Shown here piece by piece: positions 27,719 through 37,837 of a DNA stretch of 64,000 nucleotides. The stretch is taken from assembly GCF_016865365.1 (NCBI RefSeq), contig NZ_AP024469.1:2696501-2760500 (forward strand). The letters are read 5' to 3'. The translations under genes and the position numbers were made by a program. Source of the DNA: Geobacter sp. SVR (GTDB lineage: Bacteria > Desulfobacterota > Desulfuromonadia > Geobacterales > Pseudopelobacteraceae). The notes below the pieces were generated by a model. That model saw only the letters and a list, made by a program, of their open reading frames with translations, did no database searches and was not told where the DNA came from. Numbering within the stretch: position 1 is the first letter of the stretch; each line of letters opens with the position of its first letter.

Positions 27719-28048
27719 AACGAAGCTCACCGCAGAGGACGCGGGGCTACTCAGGGGAGATCCAAGGGTTGTCGACTAGCCGCCTTGATGCCGTCCTTCA
27801 TCTGCACTACGTTGAAGTTCGAGAACATGCGGCAGCAGTTGATCCCTGTCCACTGCTTCAACAGTTTCCGCTTCGCTTCTCAGCGTATGTCCTGACATGC
27901 TTGCAGCACCTCACCTCCTCCCCTGCCGTCTCGTTATTTTTCCTGTTCGAGACCAGCGTTTTCGTATAGGGTTACACTGCCGCATGCGGCGCCCCTCTCA
28001 ATCGGAGACGGTAACAATACAGCTTTGAGCCAATTCGCTCACAGGTAC
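27719..28048. other. 330-bp stretch without a supported gene
   Basis: No complete gene, tRNA or terminator is convincing here. The minus strand has an open stretch near 27762-27885 reading CCRMFSNFNVVQMKDGIKA, which looks protein-like but has no start and matches no family I recognise. It may be the remnant of a lost gene. Confidence 0.4.
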
Positions 28049-29434
<1,386 letters not shown>

Positions 29435-29488
29435 TTGCTATAATGGTTGCTCGGGTGTAGCTCCATCTCAACCTTGAGGAGGTATGCC

Positions 29489-30091
29489 ATGCATACACTG
29501 TTTGCTATCGGACTGCTACTGCTGGCAACACTGCCTGTTTCCCGTGTCAGTTGGGCCGCTGAAGAAAAAGCCACCTTTGCCGGCGGCTGCTTCTGGTGCA
29601 TGGAAGCGCCCTTCGACAAACTGAACGGGGTACTCTCCGTCACGTCCGGCTATACCGGCGGCACGCTCAAAAATCCTACTTACGAACAGGTATCGGCCGG
29701 AGGTACCGGCCATGCCGAGGCGGTGCAGATCATCTACGATCCAACCAAAATCGCCTATGGCCAATTGCTGGAAATCTACTGGCACAATGTCGATCCCACC
29801 GCCAAGGACCGTCAGTTCTGCGATACCGGCCACCAGTACCGCTCTGCCATCTTCTACCACAATGGGAAACAGCGCCGGACAGCCCAGCAATCAAAGGATG
29901 CCCTGGAGAAGAGCAAACCGTTCCGGGGGGCGATCGTAACCGAAATCGTTCCAGCCGGTGAATTCTACCCGGCCGAGGAGTATCACCAGCACTACTACAA
30001 GAAGAACCCGCTGCGGTACAAATACTACCGCACCAGCTGCGGCCGCGACCGGCGTCTGAAAGAACTGTGGGGAAACGCGGCCGGGCACTGA
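29489..30091 (+). CDS. msrA: Periplasmic peptide-methionine (S)-S-oxide reductase MsrA
   Basis: GAGGAGG sits 6 nt ahead of the ATG at 29489. The 200-residue protein has a signal peptide (LFAIGLLLLATLPVSRVSWA) followed by the catalytic GGCFWCMEAPF. Conserved GYTGG and TEIVPAGEFYPAEEYHQ segments are present. It repairs oxidised methionine in exported proteins. MsrB is not adjacent. Confidence 0.95.
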   Translation: MHTLFAIGLLLLATLPVSRVSWAAEEKATFAGGCFWCMEAPFDKLNGVLSVTSGYTGGTLKNPTYEQVSAGGTGHAEAVQIIYDPTKIAYGQLLEIYWHNVDPTAKDRQFCDTGHQYRSAIFYHNGKQRRTAQQSKDALEKSKPFRGAIVTEIVPAGEFYPAEEYHQHYYKKNPLRYKYYRTSCGRDRRLKELWGNAAGH

Positions 30092-30156
30092 CAAATCAGG
30101 TTAAGGTAAAGGTTGAGGTTGAGGAAGCGATTCATGGCCTGACCGGAATGGAATCA

Positions 30157-31005
30157 ATGAAAAAAACGACCGAAAAACACGACATACGGCCAGGCCAGTC
30201 GATCGAGCTGCTGAAAGAGCTGCACATCCTGACCCGCGACGGAAAACTGAACCAGGACAGCCGGCGCAAGCTCAAGCAGGTCTACCACCTCTACCAGTTC
30301 ATCGAACCGCTTCTGCAGGAGATCCGCCAGGACCATCCCGATATTTCCTTGGTCGATCATGGAGCGGGCAAATCGTACCTGGGGTTCATTCTCTACGATC
30401 TCTTTTTCAAGCTTCACAGCACCGGCTCCCGTATCTACGGCATAGAGACCCGGGACGAACTGGTCGGGAAATCCCGCTCCCTGGCCCAGCGCCTCGGTTT
30501 TAGCGGCATGTCCTTTCTGAACCTGTCGGTGGCGGAATCAGCGCAATCGACGGAACTGCCGCCGGCGGTCGATATCGTCACCGCCCTGCACGCCTGCGAC
30601 ACGGCCACCGACGACGCCATCCGCTTTGCCCTGAAAAAGCAGGCGCGCTTTATTGTGCTGGTGCCCTGCTGCCAGGCGGAAGTGGCCTCTCTTCTGCGCA
30701 AGAACAAGGGTCAGGCGCTGGCCAACCCGTTGACGGAAATCTGGCGGCACCCGCTGCACACCCGGGAATTCGGCAGCCTGATCACCAATGTGCTGCGCTG
30801 CCTGCAACTGGAGGCGCACGGCTACCAGGTCAACGTGACCGAACTGGTGGGGTGGGAACATTCGATGAAAAACGAACTGATCATTGCCACGTACAAGAAC
30901 CTGCCGCGCCGCCGGCCTGCGCAGCGCCTGGGGACAATCCTCCAGTCTCTGGGCCTGGAAGAACTGAACCAGCGTTTCTTTTCACCTGAGGAGATGCCGG
31001 TGTAA
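30157..31005 (+). CDS. SAM-dependent methyltransferase-like protein
   Basis: The protein has about 282 residues. The Rossmann glycine loop is SLVDHGAGKSYLGFILYDL, and the central part has VTALHACDTATDDAIRFAL and VLVPCCQAEVA, the pattern of the Methyltransf_32-type family (PF13679-like), often tRNA or protein methyltransferases. The substrate is unknown. The start is uncertain: ATG 30148 or 30157. Its 5' end follows a run of short GGTTRA-like repeats (about 30098-30123) just after msrA. Confidence 0.8.
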   Translation: MKKTTEKHDIRPGQSIELLKELHILTRDGKLNQDSRRKLKQVYHLYQFIEPLLQEIRQDHPDISLVDHGAGKSYLGFILYDLFFKLHSTGSRIYGIETRDELVGKSRSLAQRLGFSGMSFLNLSVAESAQSTELPPAVDIVTALHACDTATDDAIRFALKKQARFIVLVPCCQAEVASLLRKNKGQALANPLTEIWRHPLHTREFGSLITNVLRCLQLEAHGYQVNVTELVGWEHSMKNELIIATYKNLPRRRPAQRLGTILQSLGLEELNQRFFSPEEMPV

Positions 31006-31117
31006 TCCGACGAACAGTAACGATTCAGGCGCAATTGCTCTGACATCTCCCCTTGAAGTCAGCTCGACAAATCCCACCTATATAACCTCTTTTCCCTGAT
31101 CAATATCACTGCCGAAG

Positions 31118-31135
31118 GTGGCCAAAATTGGCCAC
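31118..31135. promoter_or_regulatory. Candidate enhancer site for a sigma-54 activator
   Basis: GTGGCCAA-AA-TTGGCCAC is an exact 8-bp inverted repeat around 2 bases. It lies 94 bp upstream of the -24 element of the TRAP promoter, the usual distance for NtrC/DctD binding sites. Confidence 0.65.
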
Positions 31136-31227
31136 TTTACTGGCAGATTCCAGCCACTATTATCGATCTTATCCCTGGCACTCCGTTTTCCAACCTTAAA
31201 TATCAACCACTTAGACGTGCAAAAACT

Positions 31228-31244
31228 TTGGCACCATGCTTGCT
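31228..31244 (+). promoter_or_regulatory. Sigma-54 promoter of the TRAP operon
   Basis: TTGGCAC (31228-31234), five bases, then TTGCT (31240-31244): a perfect match to the -24/-12 consensus. The expected transcript start is near 31256, about 100 bases ahead of dctP. With the inverted repeat at 31118 it fills the 349-bp gap before dctP. Confidence 0.88.
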
Positions 31245-31354
31245 TTAAAACAACAATCTATTATTATTGAAACGTCATTACTGATTCCTGTAAACAGGGG
31301 TGAAATTTTCACGGCACGTTTATGACGATGTCACTACAACCAAAGGAGACGAAC

Positions 31355-32347
31355 ATGAAACTGAAGGTATTGTTAACCATGGCAATGGTACTGGCATTCG
31401 CCACATCGGCACTGGCAGCTCCGATCGTCATCAAGTTCAGCCACGTCGTGGCCCAGAACACCCCCAAAGGCCAGGCTGCCGACTACTTCAAGAAGCTTGC
31501 GGAAGAGCGCACCAAGGGTCGCGTGAAAGTGGAAGTCTACCCCAACAGCCAGCTCTACAAAGACAAGGAAGAAATGGAGGCCCTGCAGCTCGGCGCAGTG
31601 CAGATGCTGGCTCCCTCCCTGGCCAAGTTCGCTCCCCTGGGCGTGAAGGAATTCGAAGTATTCGACCTCCCCTTCATCTTTGACAACTACCAGGACCTGC
31701 ACAAGGTCACCCAGGGTCCGGTCGGTGCCAAGCTGCTCAAGAAGCTTGAGCCCAAGGGCATCCTTGGCCTGGCTTACTGGGACAACGGCTTCAAAGTCAT
31801 GAGCGCCAACAAGCCGCTCAAATCGGTCGAGGATTTCAAAGGCCAGAAGATGCGCATCCAGTCCTCCAAGGTGCTTGACTCCCAGATGCGCGCCATGGGC
31901 GCCATCCCGCAGGTAATGGCCTTCTCCGAAGTGTACCAGGCACTGCAGACCGGCGTTGTTAACGGCACCGAAAACCCCCCTTCCAATCTCTACACCCAGA
32001 AGATGCATGAAGTTCAGAAATACGTGACCCTCTCCGACCACGGCTACCTGGGCTATGCCGTTATCGTCAACAAGAAGTTCTGGGAAAGCCTGCCTGCAGA
32101 TATCCGCACCATCCTGGAAGGCGCCATGAAGGATGCCACCAAGTTTGCCAACGACGTGGCCAAGAAGGACAACGACGAGGCCCTGGCAGGCGTCAAGAAG
32201 TCCGGGCGTTCCCAGCTGATACCCCTGACTCCCCAGGAGCGCGCCGCCTGGAAGAAGGCCATGGATAAGGCCCACAAGGACAACATGAACCGCATTGGTG
32301 CCGACATTGTCAAAGAGGTCTACACCGCCACCGGTTATCATCAGTAA
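31355..32347 (+). CDS. dctP: TRAP transporter substrate-binding protein (DctP type)
   Basis: The 330-residue protein has a signal peptide (MKLKVLLTMAMVLAFATSALA) and the DctP fold signatures IVIKFSHVVAQNTPKGQAA, MRIQSSKVLDSQMRAMGA and GVVNGTENPPSNLYTQKMHEVQKY; the Arg in RIQSS is the usual carboxylate-binding residue. It is a periplasmic receptor for a C4-dicarboxylate or similar organic acid. AGGAG lies 6 nt ahead of the ATG at 31355. It is transcribed from the sigma-54 promoter and followed by a hairpin that should make it more abundant than the permease. Confidence 0.93.
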   Translation: MKLKVLLTMAMVLAFATSALAAPIVIKFSHVVAQNTPKGQAADYFKKLAEERTKGRVKVEVYPNSQLYKDKEEMEALQLGAVQMLAPSLAKFAPLGVKEFEVFDLPFIFDNYQDLHKVTQGPVGAKLLKKLEPKGILGLAYWDNGFKVMSANKPLKSVEDFKGQKMRIQSSKVLDSQMRAMGAIPQVMAFSEVYQALQTGVVNGTENPPSNLYTQKMHEVQKYVTLSDHGYLGYAVIVNKKFWESLPADIRTILEGAMKDATKFANDVAKKDNDEALAGVKKSGRSQLIPLTPQERAAWKKAMDKAHKDNMNRIGADIVKEVYTATGYHQ

Positions 32348-32366
32348 CAACTGACATTTCAGTTCC

Positions 32367-32399
32367 AAAGGCCGCTGCTTCGGTCGCAGCGGCCTTTTT
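32367..32399 (+). terminator. Partial terminator between dctP and dctQ
   Basis: AAAGGCCGCTGC pairs exactly with GCAGCGGCCTTT (12 bp, 7-nt loop), followed by TT and C. It lies inside the operon, so it probably lets the binding protein be made in excess over the membrane subunits. Confidence 0.85.
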
Positions 32400-32425
32400 C
32401 ACGACCTCATCCAGGAGACAGTACT

Positions 32426-33091
32426 ATGATGAAATACCTCGATCACCTTGAGGAAGCCATAATTACCTTCCTTATGGGCGCTGCGACGCTCATCATCTTT
32501 GTTTCGATTATCCACCGCTATGCTGCCGGTTTTCCCATTCCCGGCGTTCAAGATTGGCTGATCCAGCTCAATCTCAGTTGGGCCCAGGAACTCTGCATCT
32601 ACATGTTCGTCTGGATGGCCAAATTCGGCGCCGCCTACGGCGTGCGCTCCGGCATCCATGTGGGCGTGGATGTTCTCGTCAATCGTCTTCCCGCGGAATG
32701 GCGTACGAAGGGGGTCATGGTATCCATCATCTGCGGCACCATCTTCACCGCCATCATCGGCACCCTCGGTGCGACCTTCGTCTGGGAAAACGGCCTGCAC
32801 TACGCCCTGTATCACAAACTGGGTCTGCCTCTCGGCGATATTCCGGAAGGCCCGATCACCCCGGACCTGGAGTGGCCGACCTGGTTTGTCTACTCTGCGG
32901 TTCCCCTGGGTTCCTACCTGATGTGCTTCCGGTTCATGCAGGTCGGTTGGCGTTTCCTCAAGACGGGGGTTTTGCCGCACGGTCACGACGAATCGCACGT
33001 GGAAGGGCTTGAGGAAGAGGCCATCGAACATTCCCCTCTTAGCCCGGTCTCTGCAAACTCGGATATTTCCGCTGGAGGTGCAGTAAAATGA
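32426..33091 (+). CDS. dctQ: TRAP transporter small permease subunit
   Basis: The 221-residue integral membrane protein has four predicted helices, with LNLSWAQELCIYMFVWMAKFGAAYGVRSGIHV, the DctQ hallmark. It joins DctM to form the Na+-coupled transporter. A hydrophilic C-terminal tail of about 40 residues rich in Glu/His is added. The stop overlaps dctM by 4 bases. Confidence 0.93.
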   Translation: MMKYLDHLEEAIITFLMGAATLIIFVSIIHRYAAGFPIPGVQDWLIQLNLSWAQELCIYMFVWMAKFGAAYGVRSGIHVGVDVLVNRLPAEWRTKGVMVSIICGTIFTAIIGTLGATFVWENGLHYALYHKLGLPLGDIPEGPITPDLEWPTWFVYSAVPLGSYLMCFRFMQVGWRFLKTGVLPHGHDESHVEGLEEEAIEHSPLSPVSANSDISAGGAVK

Positions 33092-34476
33092 GCATGGAGA
33101 ACATCGCAACCTTACCTGCTATGAGCAAGCCCAAGGCCGCCTGCTGGCTGGTCGGCATCTCGATAGTCCTGCTGGCGGTCGGATTCATCTACGGCAACGT
33201 CGGCATCGTTTTCGCCCTGCTGCTGGCGCTGATGCTGACCGGGGTACCGGTTTCCATCGCCCTGGGTCTGACCGTTCTGACCTTCCTCTATCTCCTGACC
33301 AATGTCCCGATCGAGGCTGTCGCGCTCAAGTTGTTTACCGGCATCGAGAAGTTCGAGATCATGGCCATCCCCTTCTTCATCCTGGCCGGCAACTTCCTGA
33401 CCCATGGGGGTGTAGCCAAGCGGATGATCAACTTTGGCACCAGTATGATCGGACATTTCCACGGCGGCCTGGCCCTGGCCGGGATCCTCGCCTGCGCCAT
33501 GTTCGCCCTGGTCTGTGGGTCGAGCGTTGCCACGGTTGTCGCCATTGGCTCGATCATCTTGCCGGCCATGGTGCAGCACGGTTTCCCGATGCGCTTCGGG
33601 GCCGGAGTAATCGTCTGCGCCGGCTCACTGGGGATCCTGATGCTGCCATCCATCCCCAAGGTCATCTACGCCATCTCGACCAACACCTCCATCGGCGCCC
33701 TTTTCGTGGCCGGTCTCTTCCCGGGCATCCTCCTGTCGATCATGCTCGGCGTCGTTACCTGGTATATTGCTAAAAAACGGAATTATCCGCGCATGCCCAA
33801 GGCCACCTGGGGCCAGCGGGCAATCGCCTTCAAGGAGAGCATCTGGGGGCTCATGCTGGTGGTCATCATCATCGGCGGTATCTACACCGGCGTCTTCACT
33901 GCCACTGAGGCAGCCGCCATGTCTGCGGTATACGCATTCTTCATCTCGGTCTTCATCTACAAAGATATGGGAATGAAGGACGTGCCGCGGGTGCTGTTAC
34001 GATCGGCCAACCTGAGCGCCATGCTGCTCTACATCATCACCAACGCAGTGCTCTTTTCGTTCCTGATGTCCCATGAGAACATCCCGCAGGCCATGGCGGA
34101 CTGGATCCTCGGCAAGGACCTGGGTGTGGTCACCTTCCTGATTTTCGTCAACCTGGTGCTGCTCCTGGCCGGTAACGTCATGGAGCCTTCCTCCATCATC
34201 CTGATCTTTGCTCCAATCCTGTTCCCGGCAGCCATGAAACTGGGGATAGATCCGATCCATTTCGGCATCCTGATCGACGCCAACATGGAGGTCGGCCTGT
34301 GCCATCCGCCGGTGGGTCTGAACCTGTATGTGGCCTCCGGTATCTCCAAGCTCAGTATCACGGAATTGACCATGGCTGTCATGCCATGGCTCCTTACCAT
34401 GGTGGTGTTCCTGGTCATTGTCACCTACTGGCCGTCGCTGTCCATATGGTTGCCGAAGATCATGGGCATGATGTAG
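33088..34476 (+). CDS. dctM: TRAP transporter large permease subunit
   Basis: The 462-residue, 12-helix transport subunit has IMAIPFFILAGNFLTHGGVA, ACAMFALVCGSSVATVVAIG and NMEVGLCHPPVGLNLYV, all DctM landmarks. It carries the substrate and Na+ sites. The length is about 30 residues greater than DctM of Rhodobacter because of an N-terminal extension before the first helix. Confidence 0.95.
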   Translation: MSMENIATLPAMSKPKAACWLVGISIVLLAVGFIYGNVGIVFALLLALMLTGVPVSIALGLTVLTFLYLLTNVPIEAVALKLFTGIEKFEIMAIPFFILAGNFLTHGGVAKRMINFGTSMIGHFHGGLALAGILACAMFALVCGSSVATVVAIGSIILPAMVQHGFPMRFGAGVIVCAGSLGILMLPSIPKVIYAISTNTSIGALFVAGLFPGILLSIMLGVVTWYIAKKRNYPRMPKATWGQRAIAFKESIWGLMLVVIIIGGIYTGVFTATEAAAMSAVYAFFISVFIYKDMGMKDVPRVLLRSANLSAMLLYIITNAVLFSFLMSHENIPQAMADWILGKDLGVVTFLIFVNLVLLLAGNVMEPSSIILIFAPILFPAAMKLGIDPIHFGILIDANMEVGLCHPPVGLNLYVASGISKLSITELTMAVMPWLLTMVVFLVIVTYWPSLSIWLPKIMGMM

Positions 34477-34520
34477 TTCTGTTCTGGTAAGTTCGAGCAA
34501 TCTTTTCAAGGAGAGGCATC

Positions 34521-34844
34521 ATGCCCAACCACCTTTTGATCTACGCGATAGTCATAATGAATGCGCTCTGCCAGCTCATGCTCATCTGGAGCCTGAAGGC
34601 CCTTGGAAAAACCAGGATCACCTTCATGGCCCTGGCGACCGCGCTTCCGCTGATGTCGGCGGTGATCATGCGGGGTCTTGTTGCTACCGGATTGATCCAC
34701 GGCCGGCTTGCCGAACAGTCGCAGCTGGAACATCTTCTCACCCAGGCCATGGGCATCCTGCTGATCGCCGGCCCCTGGCTGGTGACAGCGGCGGCGGTGC
34801 TGTACAGAAGAAACCGGAAAATCCGGGAGTGTTCCATGGCGTGA
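34521..34844 (+). CDS. Small membrane protein of unknown function
   Basis: The 107-residue protein has three likely membrane helices (about 5-25, 33-52 and 72-93) and a basic C-terminus. GGAGAGG precedes the ATG. It lies 44 bp behind dctM and ahead of a terminator, so it is probably the last gene of the TRAP operon. I recognise no family; a role as an accessory of the transporter is only suggested by position. Confidence 0.7.
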   Translation: MPNHLLIYAIVIMNALCQLMLIWSLKALGKTRITFMALATALPLMSAVIMRGLVATGLIHGRLAEQSQLEHLLTQAMGILLIAGPWLVTAAAVLYRRNRKIRECSMA

Positions 34845-34872
34845 TTTTGATGGTGTAATATCACGGTGATTG

Positions 34873-34907
34873 AAGGGCCTGTCATTGCGACAGGCCCTTT
34901 TCTCTTT
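34873..34907 (+). terminator. Terminator of the TRAP operon
   Basis: AAGGGCCTGTC pairs with GACAGGCCCTT (11 bp, 5-nt loop), followed by TTCTCTTT. Confidence 0.88.
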
Positions 34908-34984
34908 GAAAACCCGCCGCTCCCGCCTGCCCTGCATCGGGACCGTCCGATTGCAGTGGTCATTCCCAAACTTGTCGAAAAGTA

Positions 34985-34994
34985 GTGGTATAAT
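34985..34994 (+). promoter_or_regulatory. Extended -10 promoter ahead of the RND gene
   Basis: GTGGTATAAT has a perfect -10 (TATAAT, 34989-34994) with the TG of an extended -10; no good -35 is visible. It would give a leader of about 230 bases before the RND start, containing GC-rich pairings near 35110-35150 but no riboswitch I recognise. Confidence 0.5.
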
Positions 34995-35230
34995 TTTGCG
35001 TTCCGGCATCGGGCCCCGATCTTGAAGGAGCTCCTCCTGGTTCACGGCGGACCGCAGATAATCATCATCGACACCCGCTGTACCTCGGCAAAAAGGACAC
35101 ATTCGAAGGCTGAGACGCGGCAGGCCGTCGCTCCGCTGCGGCCCGGCAATCCAATCCGAAGTAAATCAGGTTGATTCCTGCCGTTCGATCGTGTAACTCT
35201 ACTTCCTCCACTTCACCGGGATGAGAAACC

Positions 35231-37756
35231 ATGAACCTGCACCTCTCAGGCAAAGTAGTCTCCGCAGCACATACTGCAGTTCAACGCCATCTGCAATGGG
35301 TGTTCCGCGTCACCACCCGGAAACCGGGCGTGGTATTCGCCGCCTGCTGCCTGTCCTTCCTGATCTCCTGCCTCGCGATCACCCGGATCCACTTCGAGGC
35401 CGACATCTTCAAGATGTTTCCCCAGAAGGGTCCCCTGTCCCTTTTTCTCGACACCATGCAGTGGACCGGCAGTTCGGGCAATGCCTACTTCCTGCTCGAG
35501 GGGGACAAGGATACGCTGATCGAAGAAGCGGAAGTCTTTGCGGGCAAGCTGCGGGAATTGCGGGTAGACGGCTCGGCGGCCTTCAAATCGGTCAAGCACA
35601 GGGTCTTTGACGGAGGTGAAGCAAAGCCTTTTACGGACTTCGTCGCCTATGCCGTGACACGGCCGCAGCTTTTCGTAGCCCCCGAAGATACCCCCTCCTA
35701 CCTGCAGCTTCTATCCCCTCCGAAGATGGAGCAATCGCTTCGGAAAGCCACGACGGAACTGGCATCCCCGGGGGCGCTCAAAGAGCTGGTTGCTGCCGAT
35801 CCCCTGTATCTGCGGAACCTGATCCTGCCGCGTTTGAAAAAGGCCTCCGAATCGCTGAATCTCGATCCATTGTCCCCCTACCTCCTTTCGCGCGACGGCA
35901 AGGTCCTCATCATCATAGGCGAACCGGCCCGGCCGGTCACTGACATAATGTTTGCCAGAAAACTGGTGGCCGGCATAAACGAGGCGCGAAAGGGGGCACA
36001 CATCAGCATCTCCTGCGCCGGTGCCCATTTGAGCGCAGTCACTGACGAAGCGATCATGAAAAAGAATGTCATCGAAGGGGTCTTCCTGTCGCTGGCAATC
36101 GTCCTGTCGCTCTTTTACCTGTCGTACCGCAGATTCCTCCCCACGCTGCTGATACCGGTCATCCTCTGTTTCGGGGTAGTATTCTCGGTGGCGGCAGGGG
36201 GCATCGTCTACCCGACCATGAGTGTCATCTCCTTTGCCTTTGCATCGCTCATCATCGGCATTGGCACCGATTATTCGATCCACCTGTATGACCGTTTCCA
36301 TTTCGAACGGTTTTCGGGGCGATCGTCCTATGAAGCGCTGGAACTCGCTGTGGTGGACACGGGGCATGCCCTGTTCACGGCCGGCATGACCACCGCCTTT
36401 CCCTTCCTGGCCCTGATGGTTTCGGATGTACGGGCCCTGGCCGAACTGGGGCTGCTGGTGGGCCTGGGGGTCATTTTCTCGCTGTATGCCACCTTGTTCT
36501 TCCTGCCGCCTCTGCTGTTGTTCATGGAGAGGAGATTCCCCCTGAAGGAGTACCGGCCGCTGCCCGGGTTCGGCTTCGGACTTATCTGGCGCCTCACCTA
36601 TTTCCACCCCCGGAGAACATTGGCCATCTGCCTTGCAGTCACTATGTTCCTGCTGGTCTGCGCCACCGGGATATCCTTCGAATCGGAGCTGAAAAACCTC
36701 CAGCCGCGATCGTCGGAAGCGTTCCTGGCCCAGCAGAAACTTGAGCAGCATCTGAGCATCAGCCCCAAAGAGATGATTGTGGCGGTGGAAGGCAACGAGC
36801 TGGCAGAGGTCATGTCAAAAGGGAGCAGGGTTGCGGCACTGGCGGAACGCTATCGGGCGCAGGATGAGTTGGTGGCCTATTCATCCTTGCTGAGAGTGAT
36901 CAATGATGCGGACACGCAGGGAGAGGTGATACGGCAGCTGGCAGCCTGGCCGCATTCGGCGGGGCTGCGGGGCGAAATCGACCGGGCCCTGGCACAGGAG
37001 GGTTTCGCATCGGAACCGTTCGCCACCTATGTGAAAGGACTTTCCGAACTGTCGGACAGCCGCGCGATTCCGGTTTCAGAAGGGATCGAACACCTTGCCG
37101 CGTCCCCGTTCAGAGGGATCGTGGAACGGCATCTGGCCCACACGGCCGATGGCTATCACCTTCTCACCTATCTCAACTACCGCGGCAGCGAATTCCGCCA
37201 GGATGCATTCCTGAGTGAACTGAAAACGGCTGCGCCCGGTTCGCGGGCCACCAGCATCGACCTTGTCAGCCGTCAGCTGACCGAATCGGTGAAGCAGAGT
37301 TTCATATGGGCCGTGCTGATCGGCGCCATCATGGTGTTCTTCCTGCTCGTCTCGCACTTCAGTTCGCTGACCGGCATTCTCTGCTCCCTTTTCCCGGTCA
37401 CGGCCGGAGCGATCGCCATGCTGGGAGTAATGCCCCTGGCAGGCATGAGCCTCAACTTCATGAACGTCATGGTCCTGGTGACCATCCTGGGCATGGGCAG
37501 CGACTACGGCCTTCATGTTGCCCACAGGGTCAGGAACTGTGCCCGGGAGGAATATCAGGCCCGCTTCGTCCAGTCGGGACGGGCGGTCTTTCTTTCCGGA
37601 CTCACGACCATCGCCGGCTTTGGCTCCCTGGCCCTGACCGATTATGGGGCAATGGCCTCCATCGGCTGGGCCACCAACGTGGGTGTTGCAGCGACAACCC
37701 TCTTTACCCTTGCTGCCGTTCCTGCCTTCATCTCACTGATCGGCAACAAGGGCTAG
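35231..37756 (+). CDS. RND/MMPL-family transporter
   Basis: The 841-residue protein has two MMPL halves, each with one helix, a large extracytoplasmic loop and five helices (for example SFAFASLIIGIGTDYSIHLYDRF in the first and NVMVLVTILGMGSDYGLHVAHRV in the second). The paired GTD/GSD-Y motifs are the proton-relay positions of this superfamily. It may move lipids, hopanoids or hydrophobic compounds across the inner membrane; no partner gene identifies the cargo. It stands alone and converges on nhaA. Confidence 0.88.
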   Translation: MNLHLSGKVVSAAHTAVQRHLQWVFRVTTRKPGVVFAACCLSFLISCLAITRIHFEADIFKMFPQKGPLSLFLDTMQWTGSSGNAYFLLEGDKDTLIEEAEVFAGKLRELRVDGSAAFKSVKHRVFDGGEAKPFTDFVAYAVTRPQLFVAPEDTPSYLQLLSPPKMEQSLRKATTELASPGALKELVAADPLYLRNLILPRLKKASESLNLDPLSPYLLSRDGKVLIIIGEPARPVTDIMFARKLVAGINEARKGAHISISCAGAHLSAVTDEAIMKKNVIEGVFLSLAIVLSLFYLSYRRFLPTLLIPVILCFGVVFSVAAGGIVYPTMSVISFAFASLIIGIGTDYSIHLYDRFHFERFSGRSSYEALELAVVDTGHALFTAGMTTAFPFLALMVSDVRALAELGLLVGLGVIFSLYATLFFLPPLLLFMERRFPLKEYRPLPGFGFGLIWRLTYFHPRRTLAICLAVTMFLLVCATGISFESELKNLQPRSSEAFLAQQKLEQHLSISPKEMIVAVEGNELAEVMSKGSRVAALAERYRAQDELVAYSSLLRVINDADTQGEVIRQLAAWPHSAGLRGEIDRALAQEGFASEPFATYVKGLSELSDSRAIPVSEGIEHLAASPFRGIVERHLAHTADGYHLLTYLNYRGSEFRQDAFLSELKTAAPGSRATSIDLVSRQLTESVKQSFIWAVLIGAIMVFFLLVSHFSSLTGILCSLFPVTAGAIAMLGVMPLAGMSLNFMNVMVLVTILGMGSDYGLHVAHRVRNCAREEYQARFVQSGRAVFLSGLTTIAGFGSLALTDYGAMASIGWATNVGVAATTLFTLAAVPAFISLIGNKG

Positions 37757-37771
37757 CTCTTCCGCCGGCCT

Positions 37772-37809
37772 GACGCACCTGAGACACACCAGCCATCCTC
37801 GGGTGCGTC
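37772..37809. terminator. Hairpin between the convergent RND and nhaA genes
   Basis: GACGCACCTGAG pairs with CTCGGGTGCGTC (12 bp, one G-U) around a 14-nt loop. No T tract follows, so it is only a probable terminator for both strands. Confidence 0.5.
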
Positions 37810-37837
37810 AATGTACCGGTGATGCGCACCTGCCTGA

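Noticed and set aside
30098-30123. Run of GGTTAAGG/GGTTGAGG-like units between msrA and the methyltransferase gene
   Set aside because: Only about four degenerate units; too short and imperfect to call a repeat array.
35000-35230. Riboswitch in the leader of the RND gene
   Set aside because: The leader has GC-rich pairings but none of the cores I know (GEMM, cobalamin, TPP, glycine).
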